A DNA stretch of 64,000 nt from JALYNX01 sp963780755 (GCA_963780755.1 CAWACX010000002.1:434001-498000), one strand, 5' to 3'. Shown: positions 1 to 9,896, numbered from the stretch's first letter. The notes: generated by a model from the sequence alone, not told the origin. A program made the numbers and translations.

Positions 1-39
1 AGGCTTTGGCACCGTGGTCCTGGTGGTGGTGGAAGGAGT

Positions 40-1671
40 GTGAGACAGGCCCTCTTGGGGTCCGTGATCCTCACTCTCATCGCTTGCACGGGTTCAAGCG
101 ACACCGCGACCACCCCAACCGGAAGCGGTGCCACCCCGTCCACCTCGGGAAGCACCCAAACCCTGGCAACCGGGGCCCCAGGTGAGATCGGCGATCTGTC
201 CTGTTGGGCCAACTCGGAACTGGGCGGCGATACCGAGGCACGGTTCGAGGACGTCACCGGCGTCTATGGGTTGATCGAGCCCCTGGTAGGCATGCACGGA
301 CATGTCGCCGCTTTCGGTGACCCCAACTCCGATGACCAGCCCGACCTGCTCGTGGGGACCTTCGGGGACAGGGAACCCGAGGCGTATCAGGTGAGGGAGG
401 CGGAGGGCCCCGGTCCCGACCAGCTACTGCTCTCACCGGGCCCGGCACCCGAAGTGGGATGGAGCGAAGAACTGGGCCGCTCATCAGGCGCGGTGTTCGC
501 CGACTTCGACCTCGACGGCGACGACGACCTCCTCCTCGTGCGCCATGCGGGTCGCGACGGCGACTACCCGGTGCCCAGCCGCCTCTTCGAGAACGTGGAC
601 GGGACGCTCACGGCCCACAGCGAGCCGCTGCCCGCCGACTTCCGGGGGAGGACCCCCGCGGTCGCCGACTTCGACGGGGACGGGCTGCTCGACGTCTACG
701 TCTCCGAAGACAACTCGGGTGAGACCGGCGGGCTGCTCCTTCGTAACGCGGGCTCTCTCGCCTTCGAGGACATGACCGAAGGATCCGGGTTGGAAGGAAT
801 CCTCGCTCTCAGCGCCACTGCCGGATACATCAACACCGACTTCCGCCCCGACCTGGCCACATCGACCGCGGTGTTCATGAATGAGGGTGCAATGCACTTT
901 GCCGACATCACCCCGGAGGGCTATCAGGCGGAGCCAATCGGCGATGAGGACGATGCAGCAGGGGTGGCTCTCGGCGACTTGAATCGGGACGCACTCACCG
1001 ACCTGGTGGTGGGTCAGCACTATCGGGCAACCGTGGAATTCGACTCCGAGGTCCCGGTGCGCGTCTTCCTTGGCACCGGAGACGGGATGCTCGTGGATGC
1101 CACGGAGGACGTCGGGATGACCCCCATTCCCACCCTGGCCCCCCATGTCGATATCGCCGATATGGACAACGACGGCTGGCCTGACATCGTGACCACTGCC
1201 TCGGCCGAGAACGGGACCGCGCCGGCCGTCTATCACAACAGCGGTGAGACCCCGCTCCGCTTCGAGATCTCAGCAGGTCTCGGCTCCGACCAGTACTGGA
1301 TCGGAGGGCCGGTCACCGATTTCGATCACGATGGCCGACTCGACATCTTCGCCGTGGAGTGGGAGCCATCACTCCCCTCGATCCTCTTCCGCAATGCCGG
1401 CGACAGTGGGCACTGGCTGGAGGTGTCGATCGACGAGCCTGGGGGTGGTGTCGGCTACCTGGTCACCGCCTCGAACATGGACGGGGACCTGATTGGGACC
1501 CAGGAAATCGGCGTCGGTGGCGGCTATTCATCGGGACACCTACCGGTGGCCCATTTCGGACTGGGATCGGAGGTAGCGGCCAGGGTCACGATCACGGACC
1601 GATTGGGAAATCTGGTGGACCTCGGCGAATTGGCCGCCGACCAGCACATTCGATGGCCTGAAGGCTGCTGA
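40..1671 (+). CDS. FG-GAP/VCBS-repeat lipoprotein with C-terminal ASPIC/UnbV-like domain
   Basis: Predicted exported lipoprotein of 543 aa. A short signal ends in a lipobox (LIAC, Cys16), followed by a Thr/Ser/Pro-rich linker to about residue 45. The body holds repeated DxDxDGxxD calcium loops typical of FG-GAP/VCBS beta-propeller blades, e.g. DFDLDGDDD, DFDGDGLLD, DMDNDGWPD and DFDHDGRLD. The last ~85 residues resemble the ASPIC/UnbV domain (GxGGGYSSG and HFGLGS motifs, ending in RWPEGC). Such proteins are thought to act in adhesion or carbohydrate binding outside the cell; the ligand is unknown. The GTG start lies almost against a GGAAGGAG Shine-Dalgarno, so a slightly different start is possible. 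Nothing upstream is visible. Confidence 0.85.
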   Translation: MRQALLGSVILTLIACTGSSDTATTPTGSGATPSTSGSTQTLATGAPGEIGDLSCWANSELGGDTEARFEDVTGVYGLIEPLVGMHGHVAAFGDPNSDDQPDLLVGTFGDREPEAYQVREAEGPGPDQLLLSPGPAPEVGWSEELGRSSGAVFADFDLDGDDDLLLVRHAGRDGDYPVPSRLFENVDGTLTAHSEPLPADFRGRTPAVADFDGDGLLDVYVSEDNSGETGGLLLRNAGSLAFEDMTEGSGLEGILALSATAGYINTDFRPDLATSTAVFMNEGAMHFADITPEGYQAEPIGDEDDAAGVALGDLNRDALTDLVVGQHYRATVEFDSEVPVRVFLGTGDGMLVDATEDVGMTPIPTLAPHVDIADMDNDGWPDIVTTASAENGTAPAVYHNSGETPLRFEISAGLGSDQYWIGGPVTDFDHDGRLDIFAVEWEPSLPSILFRNAGDSGHWLEVSIDEPGGGVGYLVTASNMDGDLIGTQEIGVGGGYSSGHLPVAHFGLGSEVAARVTITDRLGNLVDLGELAADQHIRWPEGC

Positions 1672-1719
1672 ACCACCCCAGAGTTCCCATCTGACGCCTG
1701 TTGGGTAGCATCCCCGCCC

Positions 1720-2997
1720 ATGTCAGACCTGGTCAACCGTCACAAAGACGTGATCGCCCCGGTGATCGCATTCGACACCGACATCCACGCGGTCAAGGCC
1801 GAGGGAATCTGGATCACCGACATCGAAGGCCGGCGTTGGGCCGACTTCGCCTGCGGCACCGCGGTGACCAACCTCGGTCACAACTTCCCCGCCGTGGTCG
1901 CCGCGGCCCACGCCCAGATCGACAAGCAGATGCACTCCGGTTGCATAGTGCGCTATGACTCGATCGTCGAGGCCGCCGAGCGCCTCCGGGACGTCACCCC
2001 GACAGGCATCGAGAAGTTCGCCTTCGCCAACTCCGGCGCCGAAGCCGTGGAAGCATCGGTCAAGCTGGCCAAGTACCACACCGGGCGTCAAGGCGTGATC
2101 GCCTTCCGTGGAGCATTCCACGGGCGAACCATGGGCTCGGTGAGCTACACCACGTCCAACGCCAAGTATCGGGACGGCTATCACCCGGTCCTGGGGTCGG
2201 TGTTCGTCGCCCCGTACCCCCACCCCTACCGCTGGGGTCTGAGCGAGGCCGACGCAGTTGCTCGATCTCTCGACGAGTTGCGATTGCTCTTCAAGCACGT
2301 GGTGACTCCGAAGAACATCGCCTGCTTCCTGGTCGAGCCGGTTCAAGGCGAGGGCGGGTATTACCCGGCTCCCGCACCGTTCCTCGACGCCCTGCGCGGG
2401 CTGGCCGACGAGCACGGGATCATGCTGATCTACGACGAGGTCCAGACCGGGTTCGGGCGCACAGCGGAGTGGTTTGCCGCCGACCATTACGACGCGAAGC
2501 CCGACATCATGGCCATGGGCAAGGGCATCGCTAACGGCCTCCCGTTGTCGGCCTACGGCGCATCCCGCGAGGTCATTGATAGCTGGCCAGTGGGATCACA
2601 CGGCACGACCTATGGCGGCAACCCGGTGGCCACGGCCGCAGCGGTTGCGGTCCTCGACAGCATGGAAAGCCTCCTCCCCAACGCACGGGATCTCTCGAAG
2701 CGGGCCTTCGAGCGCTTCAACGAGATGGCGGAGAAGCACCCCGCCATCGGTGAGGTGCGAGGGTTGGGCTTGATGATCGGCGCCGAGTTGGTGTCGGATC
2801 GGGCGACCCGCGAGCCGTCAAAGGACGCATTCACCCATGTCGAGAAGCACGCCTTCGACCGCGAGCTGATCATCATCAATTGCGGGCCCGACGGGAACGT
2901 GATCCGGTTCATCCCGCCCCTGGTGACCACCCGCGAGGAGCTGGACTGGGCATTGGACCTGATCGATGAGGGGCTGACCAGTTGGGAGAGCAAGTAA
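1720..2997 (+). CDS. class III (omega) aminotransferase, 4-aminobutyrate aminotransferase-like
   Basis: PLP-dependent fold-type I aminotransferase, 425 aa, full length for the family. The Schiff-base lysine is Lys268 in MGKGIANG. The cofactor-binding NSGAEAVE and DEVQTGFGR motifs are present, as is the THGTTYGGN-type loop (here SHGTTYGGNP). The family moves an amino group from an omega-amino acid such as 4-aminobutyrate to 2-oxoglutarate in the cytoplasm. The sequence is closest in style to GabT, but ornithine, beta-alanine or putrescine substrates cannot be excluded. ATG start 48 bp after the preceding lipoprotein gene; probably its own unit. Confidence 0.9.
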   Translation: MSDLVNRHKDVIAPVIAFDTDIHAVKAEGIWITDIEGRRWADFACGTAVTNLGHNFPAVVAAAHAQIDKQMHSGCIVRYDSIVEAAERLRDVTPTGIEKFAFANSGAEAVEASVKLAKYHTGRQGVIAFRGAFHGRTMGSVSYTTSNAKYRDGYHPVLGSVFVAPYPHPYRWGLSEADAVARSLDELRLLFKHVVTPKNIACFLVEPVQGEGGYYPAPAPFLDALRGLADEHGIMLIYDEVQTGFGRTAEWFAADHYDAKPDIMAMGKGIANGLPLSAYGASREVIDSWPVGSHGTTYGGNPVATAAAVAVLDSMESLLPNARDLSKRAFERFNEMAEKHPAIGEVRGLGLMIGAELVSDRATREPSKDAFTHVEKHAFDRELIIINCGPDGNVIRFIPPLVTTREELDWALDLIDEGLTSWESK

Positions 2998-3000
2998 CCG

Positions 3001-3281
3001 CTAAGTCGGTTTCGACCTGACCGCAGCGATCGCCTCGTCGATGGTGCGATAGAGGGCGGGGCCGGTCCCCCGCTCGTCAGATGGCAGCAGGTCCCGCACC
3101 TGCCCGATGTCGTGAGCCAGGACCAGGTCCACACCATCGGCCCTCAACTCGTCGGTGACATCGATCAGCATTCGGACCGCAGTCACATCGATGGCCGGAA
3201 TGGTCTCGGCATCGATGATCACGGCCTTGGTTCCCGGCTTGGTCGCTGCTGCGCGGAGAAAGCTCACGGCGTTCGCCTTGC
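3001..3281 (-). pseudogene. C-terminal STAS-domain fragment of a SulP-type anion transporter
   Basis: About 90 residues that read as the distal half of a SulP-family cytoplasmic STAS domain: AVIIDAETIPAIDVTA, then LIDVTDELRADGVDLVLA, then a C-terminal helix. No transporter membrane domain precedes it, and there is no credible start codon or ribosome-binding site. The reading frame upstream (toward 3383) is instead the N-terminus of an unrelated GAP-family membrane protein in another frame. Best read as a gene remnant created by a deletion that joined two minus-strand genes, or as an assembly join. Confidence 0.6.
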
Positions 3282-3383
3282 CTAGGCCGAGGCCAGCATG
3301 AGGACCACGGCGATGATCGGGATAGGGCTGATGGCGACGCCTACTGCGTAGCCGAGGATCTCCCCTATCACCGACCCCAACAT
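3282..3383 (-). pseudogene. N-terminal fragment of a GAP-family (Sap/lipid-export type) membrane protein
   Basis: A 33-residue reading frame from ATG 3383 with a good AGGAG site just upstream. It encodes the characteristic start of GAP-family proteins: a membrane segment with GVAISPIPIIAVVLMLAS, the conserved AISPxPIIA core. It stops at TAG 3284-3282. The next residues in the adjoining frame (GKANAVSFL) could still belong to this family, after which the sequence becomes a STAS domain. Intact family members have about six membrane helices and ~220 aa, so this is a remnant. Confidence 0.55.
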
Positions 3384-3436
3384 CTCTCCTTCGAAGACTC
3401 CCTCCAAACCTATACGGCGGTGACACACTGCTCGAC

Positions 3437-4273
3437 ATGAGGAGAGTTCTCTCGTGCCTGGTGCTCTCGATACTGGTGGTGGGATGCATTAGCGACTCTG
3501 TTGCCACGACGATCGTCGCCAACTCGAGCGTTCCGTCTTCGGCGCCTTCGACCACGATCAGAGCGATCTCGACGACGACCACGATTCGGCCCACGACCAC
3601 GACAGTCGCCGAAACCACGACCACCGTGGCGCCGACGACCACCTCCAGCACCAGACGGGCAAGCACGACCACCACGACTGCCGCTCCGACGACCACCGCG
3701 CCCCAGATACCGGCGTTCCAGTCATCGATTGCCCGGGTCAGGGCGGCCGATCTCCATGCTTCCTGGAGATCAGGCTGTCCTCTCGACGTCAGCGAGCTAC
3801 GGGCGGTGTCGGTCTCCCATTGGGGCTATGACGGCAAAGTCCGCACCGGTCGGCTGATCGTCGCCGCCAGCCTCGCCGAAGACATGGTGGCGATCATGCG
3901 TGACCTGTACGCCAGCCGTTTTCCGATTCAGCGCATGGAGCCGGTGGATGCCTACGGGGGCGACGACGACGCCAGCATGGCGGCCAACAACACCAGTGCC
4001 TTCAACTGCCGTGCCGTCACCGGGGGATCGGCATGGTCGGAGCACTCGTACGGGCGGGCGATCGACGTCAACCCACTGGTCAACCCCTACGTCAGGGGGT
4101 CGACGGTGCTCCCACCGTCTGGCTCCCAGTACGCCAATCGGGGCCTCGATGCGCCAGGGATGATCCACGGCGGCGATGCGGTGGTCGACGCCTTTGCGGC
4201 GAGAGGCTGGAAATGGGGCGGCTATTGGGACTCACCCACCGATTACCAGCATTTCTCGACCACCGGGCACTGA
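3437..4273 (+). CDS. M15-family peptidase-like lipoprotein with Thr-rich linker
   Basis: Secreted, lipid-anchored protein of 278 aa. Signal peptide with lipobox LVVGC (Cys17), then a ~70-residue linker that is nearly all Thr/Ser/Ala/Pro, then a globular domain. The domain carries the zinc-peptidase signature of M15 (VanY/CwlK-like) enzymes: SEHSYGRAID with the metal-binding His and Asp near residues 200-210, and a C-terminal WGGYWDSPTDYQHF, the DxxHF motif. The family cleaves stem-peptide bonds in peptidoglycan (D,D- or L,D-/L-Ala-D-Glu). ATG start; independent gene divergent from the GAP/STAS remnant. Confidence 0.85.
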   Translation: MRRVLSCLVLSILVVGCISDSVATTIVANSSVPSSAPSTTIRAISTTTTIRPTTTTVAETTTTVAPTTTSSTRRASTTTTTAAPTTTAPQIPAFQSSIARVRAADLHASWRSGCPLDVSELRAVSVSHWGYDGKVRTGRLIVAASLAEDMVAIMRDLYASRFPIQRMEPVDAYGGDDDASMAANNTSAFNCRAVTGGSAWSEHSYGRAIDVNPLVNPYVRGSTVLPPSGSQYANRGLDAPGMIHGGDAVVDAFAARGWKWGGYWDSPTDYQHFSTTGH

Positions 4274-4316
4274 TTGCATCGGGAACCGTCGACCGGCCAG
4301 GAGACATCAAATAGCA

Positions 4317-5146
4317 ATGGGAAGGAAGACCATCGGACTGCTCGGCGCAGCCACTCTGATCCTGGCCGCATGTGGGACCCCACAAGAGGTCGTCGCCCCG
4401 CCCGACGAACCGGAGTCTCCATTGCTTCGAGTTCAATGGGAAGGGGGATTCGTCCCCGTCGAGCATGCCCTGGGCTCCGGGCCCTCCTATCAGTTGTCGC
4501 AATGACGGCCAGCTGGTATTCGCCGGCGTCACCACCATGGAATATCCCGGGCCCTTCGGTCGTCCCCTATCAGCAGGTGACTCTGACCCAGAAAGACATC
4601 GATCGCGTCATGGCCCTGGTCGAGGAGATCGGGCTCCCCGCGATGACCGACGAGCGCGACGACACCCAGATGAACAACGTGGCCGATGCCGCCACCTACG
4701 TCGTCACCTACTTCGACGAGGGAGGGCGAGCACAAGTACTCGGTGTACGCGCTGGGCTTGGAAGCCGAGCCAGGGAAGCGCCGCGACTCAGGCAACCGCG
4801 GAGCTGGACACCCTGCTGATGGAGCTTTCAGGCTCGGCTGTCGCCGGAGCCGTACGAAGCCGAGCAGATCAAGGTTCTCGCCGGCACATCCATGATGGAG
4901 CCGGAGCCCGGTTTCGAGGACATCCGTCCCTGGCCCCTCCCCGACGGTCCTGACGGTTGGTCCGGGTTCAGCGGGATCGATTGGAAGTGCAACGTCTATC
5001 CGGGCGACACCCTCGACCTGTTCACCGATGCCAGCCAGGTCACCCAGTGGACCGCACCAGACGAGGGTGCAGAGAACTACACCCTCGTGGTGCGTCAGCT
5101 GTTGCCGGGTGAATCCGGCTGCCCGGACATCGAAGCCGAGCTCTAG
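4317..5146 (+). pseudogene. lipoprotein gene of unknown function, frame broken about five times
   Basis: Starts as a clear lipoprotein (ATG 4317, membrane segment, lipobox LAAC near residue 19). The first frame ends at 4505. The protein can be followed only by stepping through the frames: roughly 4317-4500, 4500-4560, 4560-4730, 4730-4780, 4780-4880 and 4880-5146. Recognizable blocks are NDGQLVFAG, VTLTQKDIDRVMALVEEIGL, EHKYSVYALGLEAEP, TAELDTLLMELSG and the C-terminal part ending PDIEAEL. Every step is in the same +1 direction, which suggests inserted bases in the sequence rather than decay. Restored, the protein would be ~275 aa. Its stop overlaps the stop of the convergent TrpB2 gene (ctag, 5143-5146). 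No family recognised. Confidence 0.6.
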
Positions 5147-6502
5147 CCGGCGACCACCGGCACGTTCTCCATCGCAGCTGCGATCCGCTCCTCCGGGTAC
5201 TCGTAGTCCTGGAGTGAGCCGTCAGCGAACGCCTGGTAGGCGGCCATGTCGAAGTGCCCGTGACCGGAGAGGTTGAACAGGATCACCTTCTCCTCACCGT
5301 TCTCCTTCGCCTTGCATCGCCTCGTTCATCGCCGAGGCGATGGCATGCGTCGGCTCCGGCCCGGGGATGATCCCCTCGACCCTGGCGAACTGGACACCCT
5401 TGGCGAATGCCTCGGTCTGCTGAAGCGCCTCGGCCTCGATGATCCCCTCCTCCTTGAGCAGGGAGACCAGCGGCGCCATCCCGTGATAGCGGAGGCCGCC
5501 GGCATGGATCGGGTCCGGGATGAAGTCGTGGCCCAGCGTGTGCATCTTGACCAGCGGAGTCATCCCCACGGTGTCGCCGAAGTCGAATTGGTAACTGCCC
5601 CGAGTCAGTGAAGGAGCCGCCGCCGGTTCCACGGCGCGAATCACCGGATTCATGTTCCCGGCCAGTTTCTCCCTGACGAAGGGGAAGGTGAGCCCGGCGA
5701 AATTGGAGCCACCCCCGGCGCAGCCGATGACCACGTCAGGGGTCTCCTCCACCATCGCCATCTGCTTCAACGCCTCCTCGCCGATCACCGTTTGATGCAT
5801 CAGCACATGGTTGAGCACCGATCCCAGGGAGTACTTGGTGTCGTCGTTGGTGGCGGCGACCTCCACGGCCTCGGAGATAGCGATGCCCAGGCTCCCCGGC
5901 GTCTCAGGGTCCAACTCCAGGATCTGCCGACCGGCGTTGGTCCGGTCCGATGGTGACGGGTACACGCTGGCGCCCCAGGCTTCGATCATGGCCCGCCGGT
6001 ATGGCTTCTGGTCGTACGAGGCCCGCACCATGAACACCTGGCACTCCAGCCCGAACAAGGCGCAGGCGAAGGAGAGAGCGGAGCCCCATTGGCCGGCCCC
6101 GGTCTCGGTGGCGAGCTTCTTCACCCCGGCCTTGGCGTTGTAGTAGGCCTGGGCGACGGCGGTGTTTGGCTTGTGCGAGCCCGCGGGGCTGACGCCTTCG
6201 TACTTGTAATAGATCCGCGCCGGGCCACCGATCAGCTTCTCCAGGTTGTGCGCGCGGTACAGGGGCGACGGCCGCCAGAGGCGGTAGACCTCGCGCACTT
6301 CCTCGGGGATCTCGATGAACCGGTCCTGGCTCACCTCCTGGAGGATGAGGTCCATCGGGAACAGTGGGGCCAGGTCGTCGGGGCCAACCGGCTGATGGGT
6401 CCCAGGATGGAGGACCGGAGGTGGGGGCACCGGGAGGTCGGGGACGATGTTGTACCAGTGGGTGGGGAGCTCGGACTCGGGAAGGATGATCTTGGTGCCC
6501 AT
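5143..6502 (-). CDS. TrpB2-type tryptophan synthase beta-like PLP enzyme (one frameshift)
   Basis: Fold-type II PLP enzyme of the TrpB2 class. ATG 6502, beginning MGTKIILPES; the PLP lysine sits in SPAGSHKPNTA, the substrate loop is ETGAGQWGSA, and the phosphate loop is GCAGGGSNF. TrpB2 makes tryptophan from indole (or salvages it) without a tightly bound alpha subunit. The frame breaks near 5309-5316; the correct C-terminus (VILFNLSGHGHFDMAAYQAF to VPVVAG) continues in the next frame to TAG at 5145-5143. The total length is 3n+1, i.e. one extra base, so the gene is probably intact at ~453 aa, normal for TrpB2. No trpA lies nearby. Confidence 0.85.
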
Positions 6503-6567
6503 GGGTCTGAACTTACACCTGCGGATTCGGGGTATGTTGGACGGGAGCCCACGATTGGAAGTCTCGA

Positions 6568-7369
6568 ATGACCGCACATCGTCTGCTCGATCGCCGGATG
6601 GCGATTGCCGAGCTGGGCAAGGCGGGCCTGGCCATCGCCGTCTTCGGAGCGGCGGCCTGTTCCAACGACTCGACCACCCTTCCGGCGGATTCCACCATCC
6701 CCAACGGGACCGCGACCACCGCGCCATCGACGACGACGGCCACGACACAGGCAGTCACCACAACGACGGCGTTGGTCGGCTCCTCCTTCCAACAGGTGGA
6801 CCTCGGATTCGTCTCCGCTTACATCCTGTACCGGGCCGGGGAGGCCGCTCTGGTCGACACTGGAGTCGCCGGCAGCGAAGGTGCCATCGAGGCCGCTCTC
6901 GGTGAGATCGGCATGAATTGGGAGGTCGTGAGCACCGTCATCGTGACCCACAAGCATCCTGATCACATGGGGAGCCTGGAGGCGATCACCGCTACTGGCG
7001 ACCGGGGCCACCGTGTATGCCGGCGCTGCCGACATACCGGCAATGGAAGCGGTTGCCACGCCGACCGCGGTCGGCGACGGCGAGATGGTGTTCGACCTGG
7101 AGATCATCGAGACCCCGGGCCATACCGCGGGGCACATCTCGGTGCTGGACTCCATTGCCGGAATCCTGGTGACCGGAGATGCCCTCAACGGAGTCGGGGG
7201 CTCGGTGGACGGGCCGGATCCCGGGTTCAGCGAGGACATGACCACGGCCGAGGAGTCGGTCGCCAAACTTGCCGGGTTCACCTACGAAGTCGCACTCTTC
7301 GGGCACGGGCAACCCATGCTCGAGGGCGCCTCGGATGCGGTGAATCAGTTGGCGAGCAGCCTCGGCTGA
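6568..7369 (+). CDS. metallo-beta-lactamase-fold lipoprotein (one frameshift)
   Basis: Exported MBL-fold hydrolase. The N-terminus has an RR pair followed by a hydrophobic stretch and lipobox AAAC, so a Tat-type lipoprotein signal is plausible; a Thr-rich linker follows. The zinc site is THKHPDHMG (HxHxDH), GHTAGHIS, TGDAL and a final GHG, as in glyoxalase II-like enzymes. The frame breaks at about 6985-7000 and continues in the next frame from LLATGATVYAGAAD to the stop at 7369; one extra base explains it. Substrate unknown. The gene is divergent from the TrpB2 gene, with 65 bp between starts. Confidence 0.8.
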
Positions 7370-7396
7370 CCCGCCCGGCACTTACGATCAGCCGCC

Positions 7397-7877
7397 ATGG
7401 ATGAACTGGGGATCGTTGTCGTCGCGCTCGGCGATCATCGCCGGGCTGTTCGGCATCGTCCTCCCCTTCCTTCCCGGGCTGCTGCTGATCCTGGGGGCGG
7501 TCTTCCTCTGGGCCATCGCCGAGGGCACCCCGCTGGCCTGGGCGGTGGCGATCCTGGCCCTGGCCGTGGGTGTGGCGGGCACGGTCGTCAAGTATCTGAT
7601 CCCGGGCCGAAAGCTCAAGGAAAGCGGGCTGCCGACTTCGACCATGGTGCTTGCGATCGCGGTGGCGATCGTGGGGCTCTTCGTCATCCCGGTCGTCGGC
7701 GCCCCGATCGGTTTCGTGTTGACCATCTTCGTGGCGGAGCGAATCCGGGTGGGGTCGGAGCAGGCCTGGCCCGCCACCAAGACCGCACTGGGGGCGGTGG
7801 CCGCCTCGATCGGGATCGAGCTCGCCGCCGGCCTGATCATCGCCGCCCTTTGGTTCGGAGCGGTGCTCTTCGGGTGA
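7397..7877 (+). CDS. DUF456 family membrane protein (probable frameshift near the start)
   Basis: Small integral membrane protein of ~159 aa with about four hydrophobic segments. The first turn, GLFGIVLPFLPGLLLILGA, is the conserved GxxLPxLPG motif of DUF456; the C-terminal half repeats a GLFVIPVVGAPIGF motif. The best N-terminus starts at ATG 7397 (MDELGIVVVAL) and then needs a one-base correction near 7428-7432 to enter the main frame (AIIAGLFG). Without it, an ATG at 7401 gives a polar, less typical start. Function unknown; no metabolic link to its neighbours is apparent. Confidence 0.7.
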
Positions 7878-7887
7878 CCGCCTCCTT

Positions 7888-7940
7888 CCGAAATCTGGAC
7901 CGTGAGGTCACCATGTGAGCCCTAACCGTCCAAATTTCAG
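7888..7940. repeat. palindromic intergenic repeat, copy D
   Basis: Lies between two convergent genes. Arms GAAATCTGGAC (7890-7900) and GTCCAAATTTC (7928-7938) are inverted with one mismatch around a 27-base loop. Read on the minus strand, the segment 7936-7920 matches 16 of 17 bases of the left half of the repeat at 13464-13525, and the rest is partly similar. It may also serve as a bidirectional terminator. Confidence 0.6.
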
Positions 7941-7946
7941 GAGGCG

Positions 7947-9896
7947 TCAGTCCTCGGTGGAGGCCGAAGCCTTCTCCGCGATCTCCTTGACCACGGATTC
8001 GTTGGCCAGGGTGGTCACGTCGCCGAGATGGCGGTGCTCGGAGATGTCCTGGAGGAGGCGGCGCATGATCTTCCCGGAGCGGGTCTTGGGCAGATCATCG
8101 GTGAACACGATCGACTTCGGCTTGGCGATCCGCCCCAGCGTCACCGCCACGTGGTCACGGAGCTCGTTGATCAGCTGCTCGTCACCGGTCACCGACCCCC
8201 GGAGCGTGACGAAGGCGGCGATGGCCTGCCCGGTGAGCTCGTCCTTGCGACCGACGACCGCCGCCTCGGCCACGGCCGGATGGGACACCAGCGCCGACTC
8301 GACCTCGGTGGTCGAGATGTTGTGGCCCGAGACCAGCATGATGTCGTCGACCCGGCCCAGGAGCCAGAAGTAGCCCTCTTCGTCACGCTTGCAGCCGTCA
8401 CCCGGGAAGTAGCGGCCGGGGAACCTTGACCAGTAAGTGTCTTCGTACCGCTGGTCGTCGCCATAGATGGTCCGGGCCATGGCGGGCCAGGGCTTGGTGA
8501 TGGTGAGGAATCCGCCGCCGCCCAAAGGCACGGACTCGCCCGACTCGTCGACGACGTCGGCGAAGATCCCGGGGAAGGGGACCGTGGCCGACCCCGGCTT
8601 GGTGGCGACCACGCCAGGCAGCGGGCTGATCATGATCGCACCGGTCTCGGTCTGCCACCAGGTGTCCACCACCGGGCAGTTGCCGCCGCCGATCGTCTGC
8701 TGATACCAGATCCAGGCCTCGGGATTGATCGGCTCCCCCACCGACCCGATCAGGCGCAGCGAGGAGAGGTCGTGCTTCTTGACGTGGGACTCGCCCCATT
8801 TCATGAAGGTGCGGATCGCAGTGGGGGCGGTGTAGAAGATCGTCACCCCGTGGTCCTCGATGATCTTCCACAGCCGGTCCTGCTCCGGGTAGTTGGGCGC
8901 TCCCTCGTAAATGACGGAGGTCGCCCGGTTGGCCAGGGGGGCGTAGACGATGTAGCTGTGCCCCGTCACCCAACCGATGTCGGCGCCACACCAGTAGACA
9001 TCGGTGTCGGGCTTGAGATCGAAGACCATGTCGTGGGTGGTGATGATCCCGGTGAGATAGCCGGCCTGGGTGTGAACGATCCCCTTCGGCTTCCCGGTCG
9101 TCCCCGAGGTGTAGAGGATGTAGAGCGGGTCCTCGGCGTTGAGCGACACCGGGTCGCACTCCGCCGACTGGCCGGCGACCAGGTCGTGCCACCAGATGTC
9201 GCGTCCCTTGTCCCAGACCACGCCCTCGCCGACCCGCTTCAGGACGATCACGTGCTCGACACTCGGGGTGTCCCGCACGGCCAGGTCGCTGTTCGCCTTG
9301 AGGGGGACCACGTTCCCCGCCCGCCAGGCGCCGTCCTGGGTGATCACCAACCGGGCCTGGGCGTCGATGATCCGGCTGGAGAGAGCCTCGGCGGAGAACC
9401 CACCGAACACCACCGAGTGGACCAAGCCGAGCCGGGCGCAGGCGAGCATCGCGATCGGCAGTTCGGGGACCATCCCCATGTAGATGGCGACCCGGTCTCC
9501 CCTCGTCATTCCCAGGCTCGTCAGGCCGTTGGCGAGTCGACAGACCTCGGCGTGGAGGTCGGCGTAGGTGAGAGTGCGCTCGTCCCCAGGCTCGCCGACC
9601 CAGTGGTATGCCACCTGATCTCCGTGATCGGCGAGATGACGGTCGAGGCAGTTGGCGGAGAGATTGAGCTCCCCGTCGGAGAACCACTTGAAAAACGGGG
9701 GGTTGGAGTCGTCGAGCACGATGGTGGGGGCGGTGTCCCAGGTGATTCGGGACAGAGCTTGTTCCTGCCAGAAGGCGAGATAGTCGGCGTTGGCCGCCTC
9801 GTGCACCCCTGGCTTGGCGTTCGCCTGGGCGGTGAACTCCGGAGGTGGCGGGAACTTGCGGTCTTCGGAAAGCAGGTTCTCCAGGGCCTCGCTCAT
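7947..9896 (-). CDS. acsA: acetyl-CoA synthetase
   Basis: AMP-forming acetate:CoA ligase, 649 aa, standard length. Converts acetate, ATP and CoA to acetyl-CoA via acetyl-AMP in the cytoplasm. Motifs in order: ACS N-terminal domain, P-loop-like YTSGTTGKPKG, the acetate pocket WWQTETGAIMISPLPG with the Trp characteristic of acetyl rather than longer acyl substrates, the hinge region, and the C-terminal KTRSGKIMRR, whose Lys is the site of regulatory acetylation in Acs. The start codon overlaps the stop of the upstream Lnt-like gene (ATGA, 9896-9893), indicating translational coupling. Confidence 0.95.
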   Translation of the reverse strand: MSEALENLLSEDRKFPPPPEFTAQANAKPGVHEAANADYLAFWQEQALSRITWDTAPTIVLDDSNPPFFKWFSDGELNLSANCLDRHLADHGDQVAYHWVGEPGDERTLTYADLHAEVCRLANGLTSLGMTRGDRVAIYMGMVPELPIAMLACARLGLVHSVVFGGFSAEALSSRIIDAQARLVITQDGAWRAGNVVPLKANSDLAVRDTPSVEHVIVLKRVGEGVVWDKGRDIWWHDLVAGQSAECDPVSLNAEDPLYILYTSGTTGKPKGIVHTQAGYLTGIITTHDMVFDLKPDTDVYWCGADIGWVTGHSYIVYAPLANRATSVIYEGAPNYPEQDRLWKIIEDHGVTIFYTAPTAIRTFMKWGESHVKKHDLSSLRLIGSVGEPINPEAWIWYQQTIGGGNCPVVDTWWQTETGAIMISPLPGVVATKPGSATVPFPGIFADVVDESGESVPLGGGGFLTITKPWPAMARTIYGDDQRYEDTYWSRFPGRYFPGDGCKRDEEGYFWLLGRVDDIMLVSGHNISTTEVESALVSHPAVAEAAVVGRKDELTGQAIAAFVTLRGSVTGDEQLINELRDHVAVTLGRIAKPKSIVFTDDLPKTRSGKIMRRLLQDISEHRHLGDVTTLANESVVKEIAEKASASTED

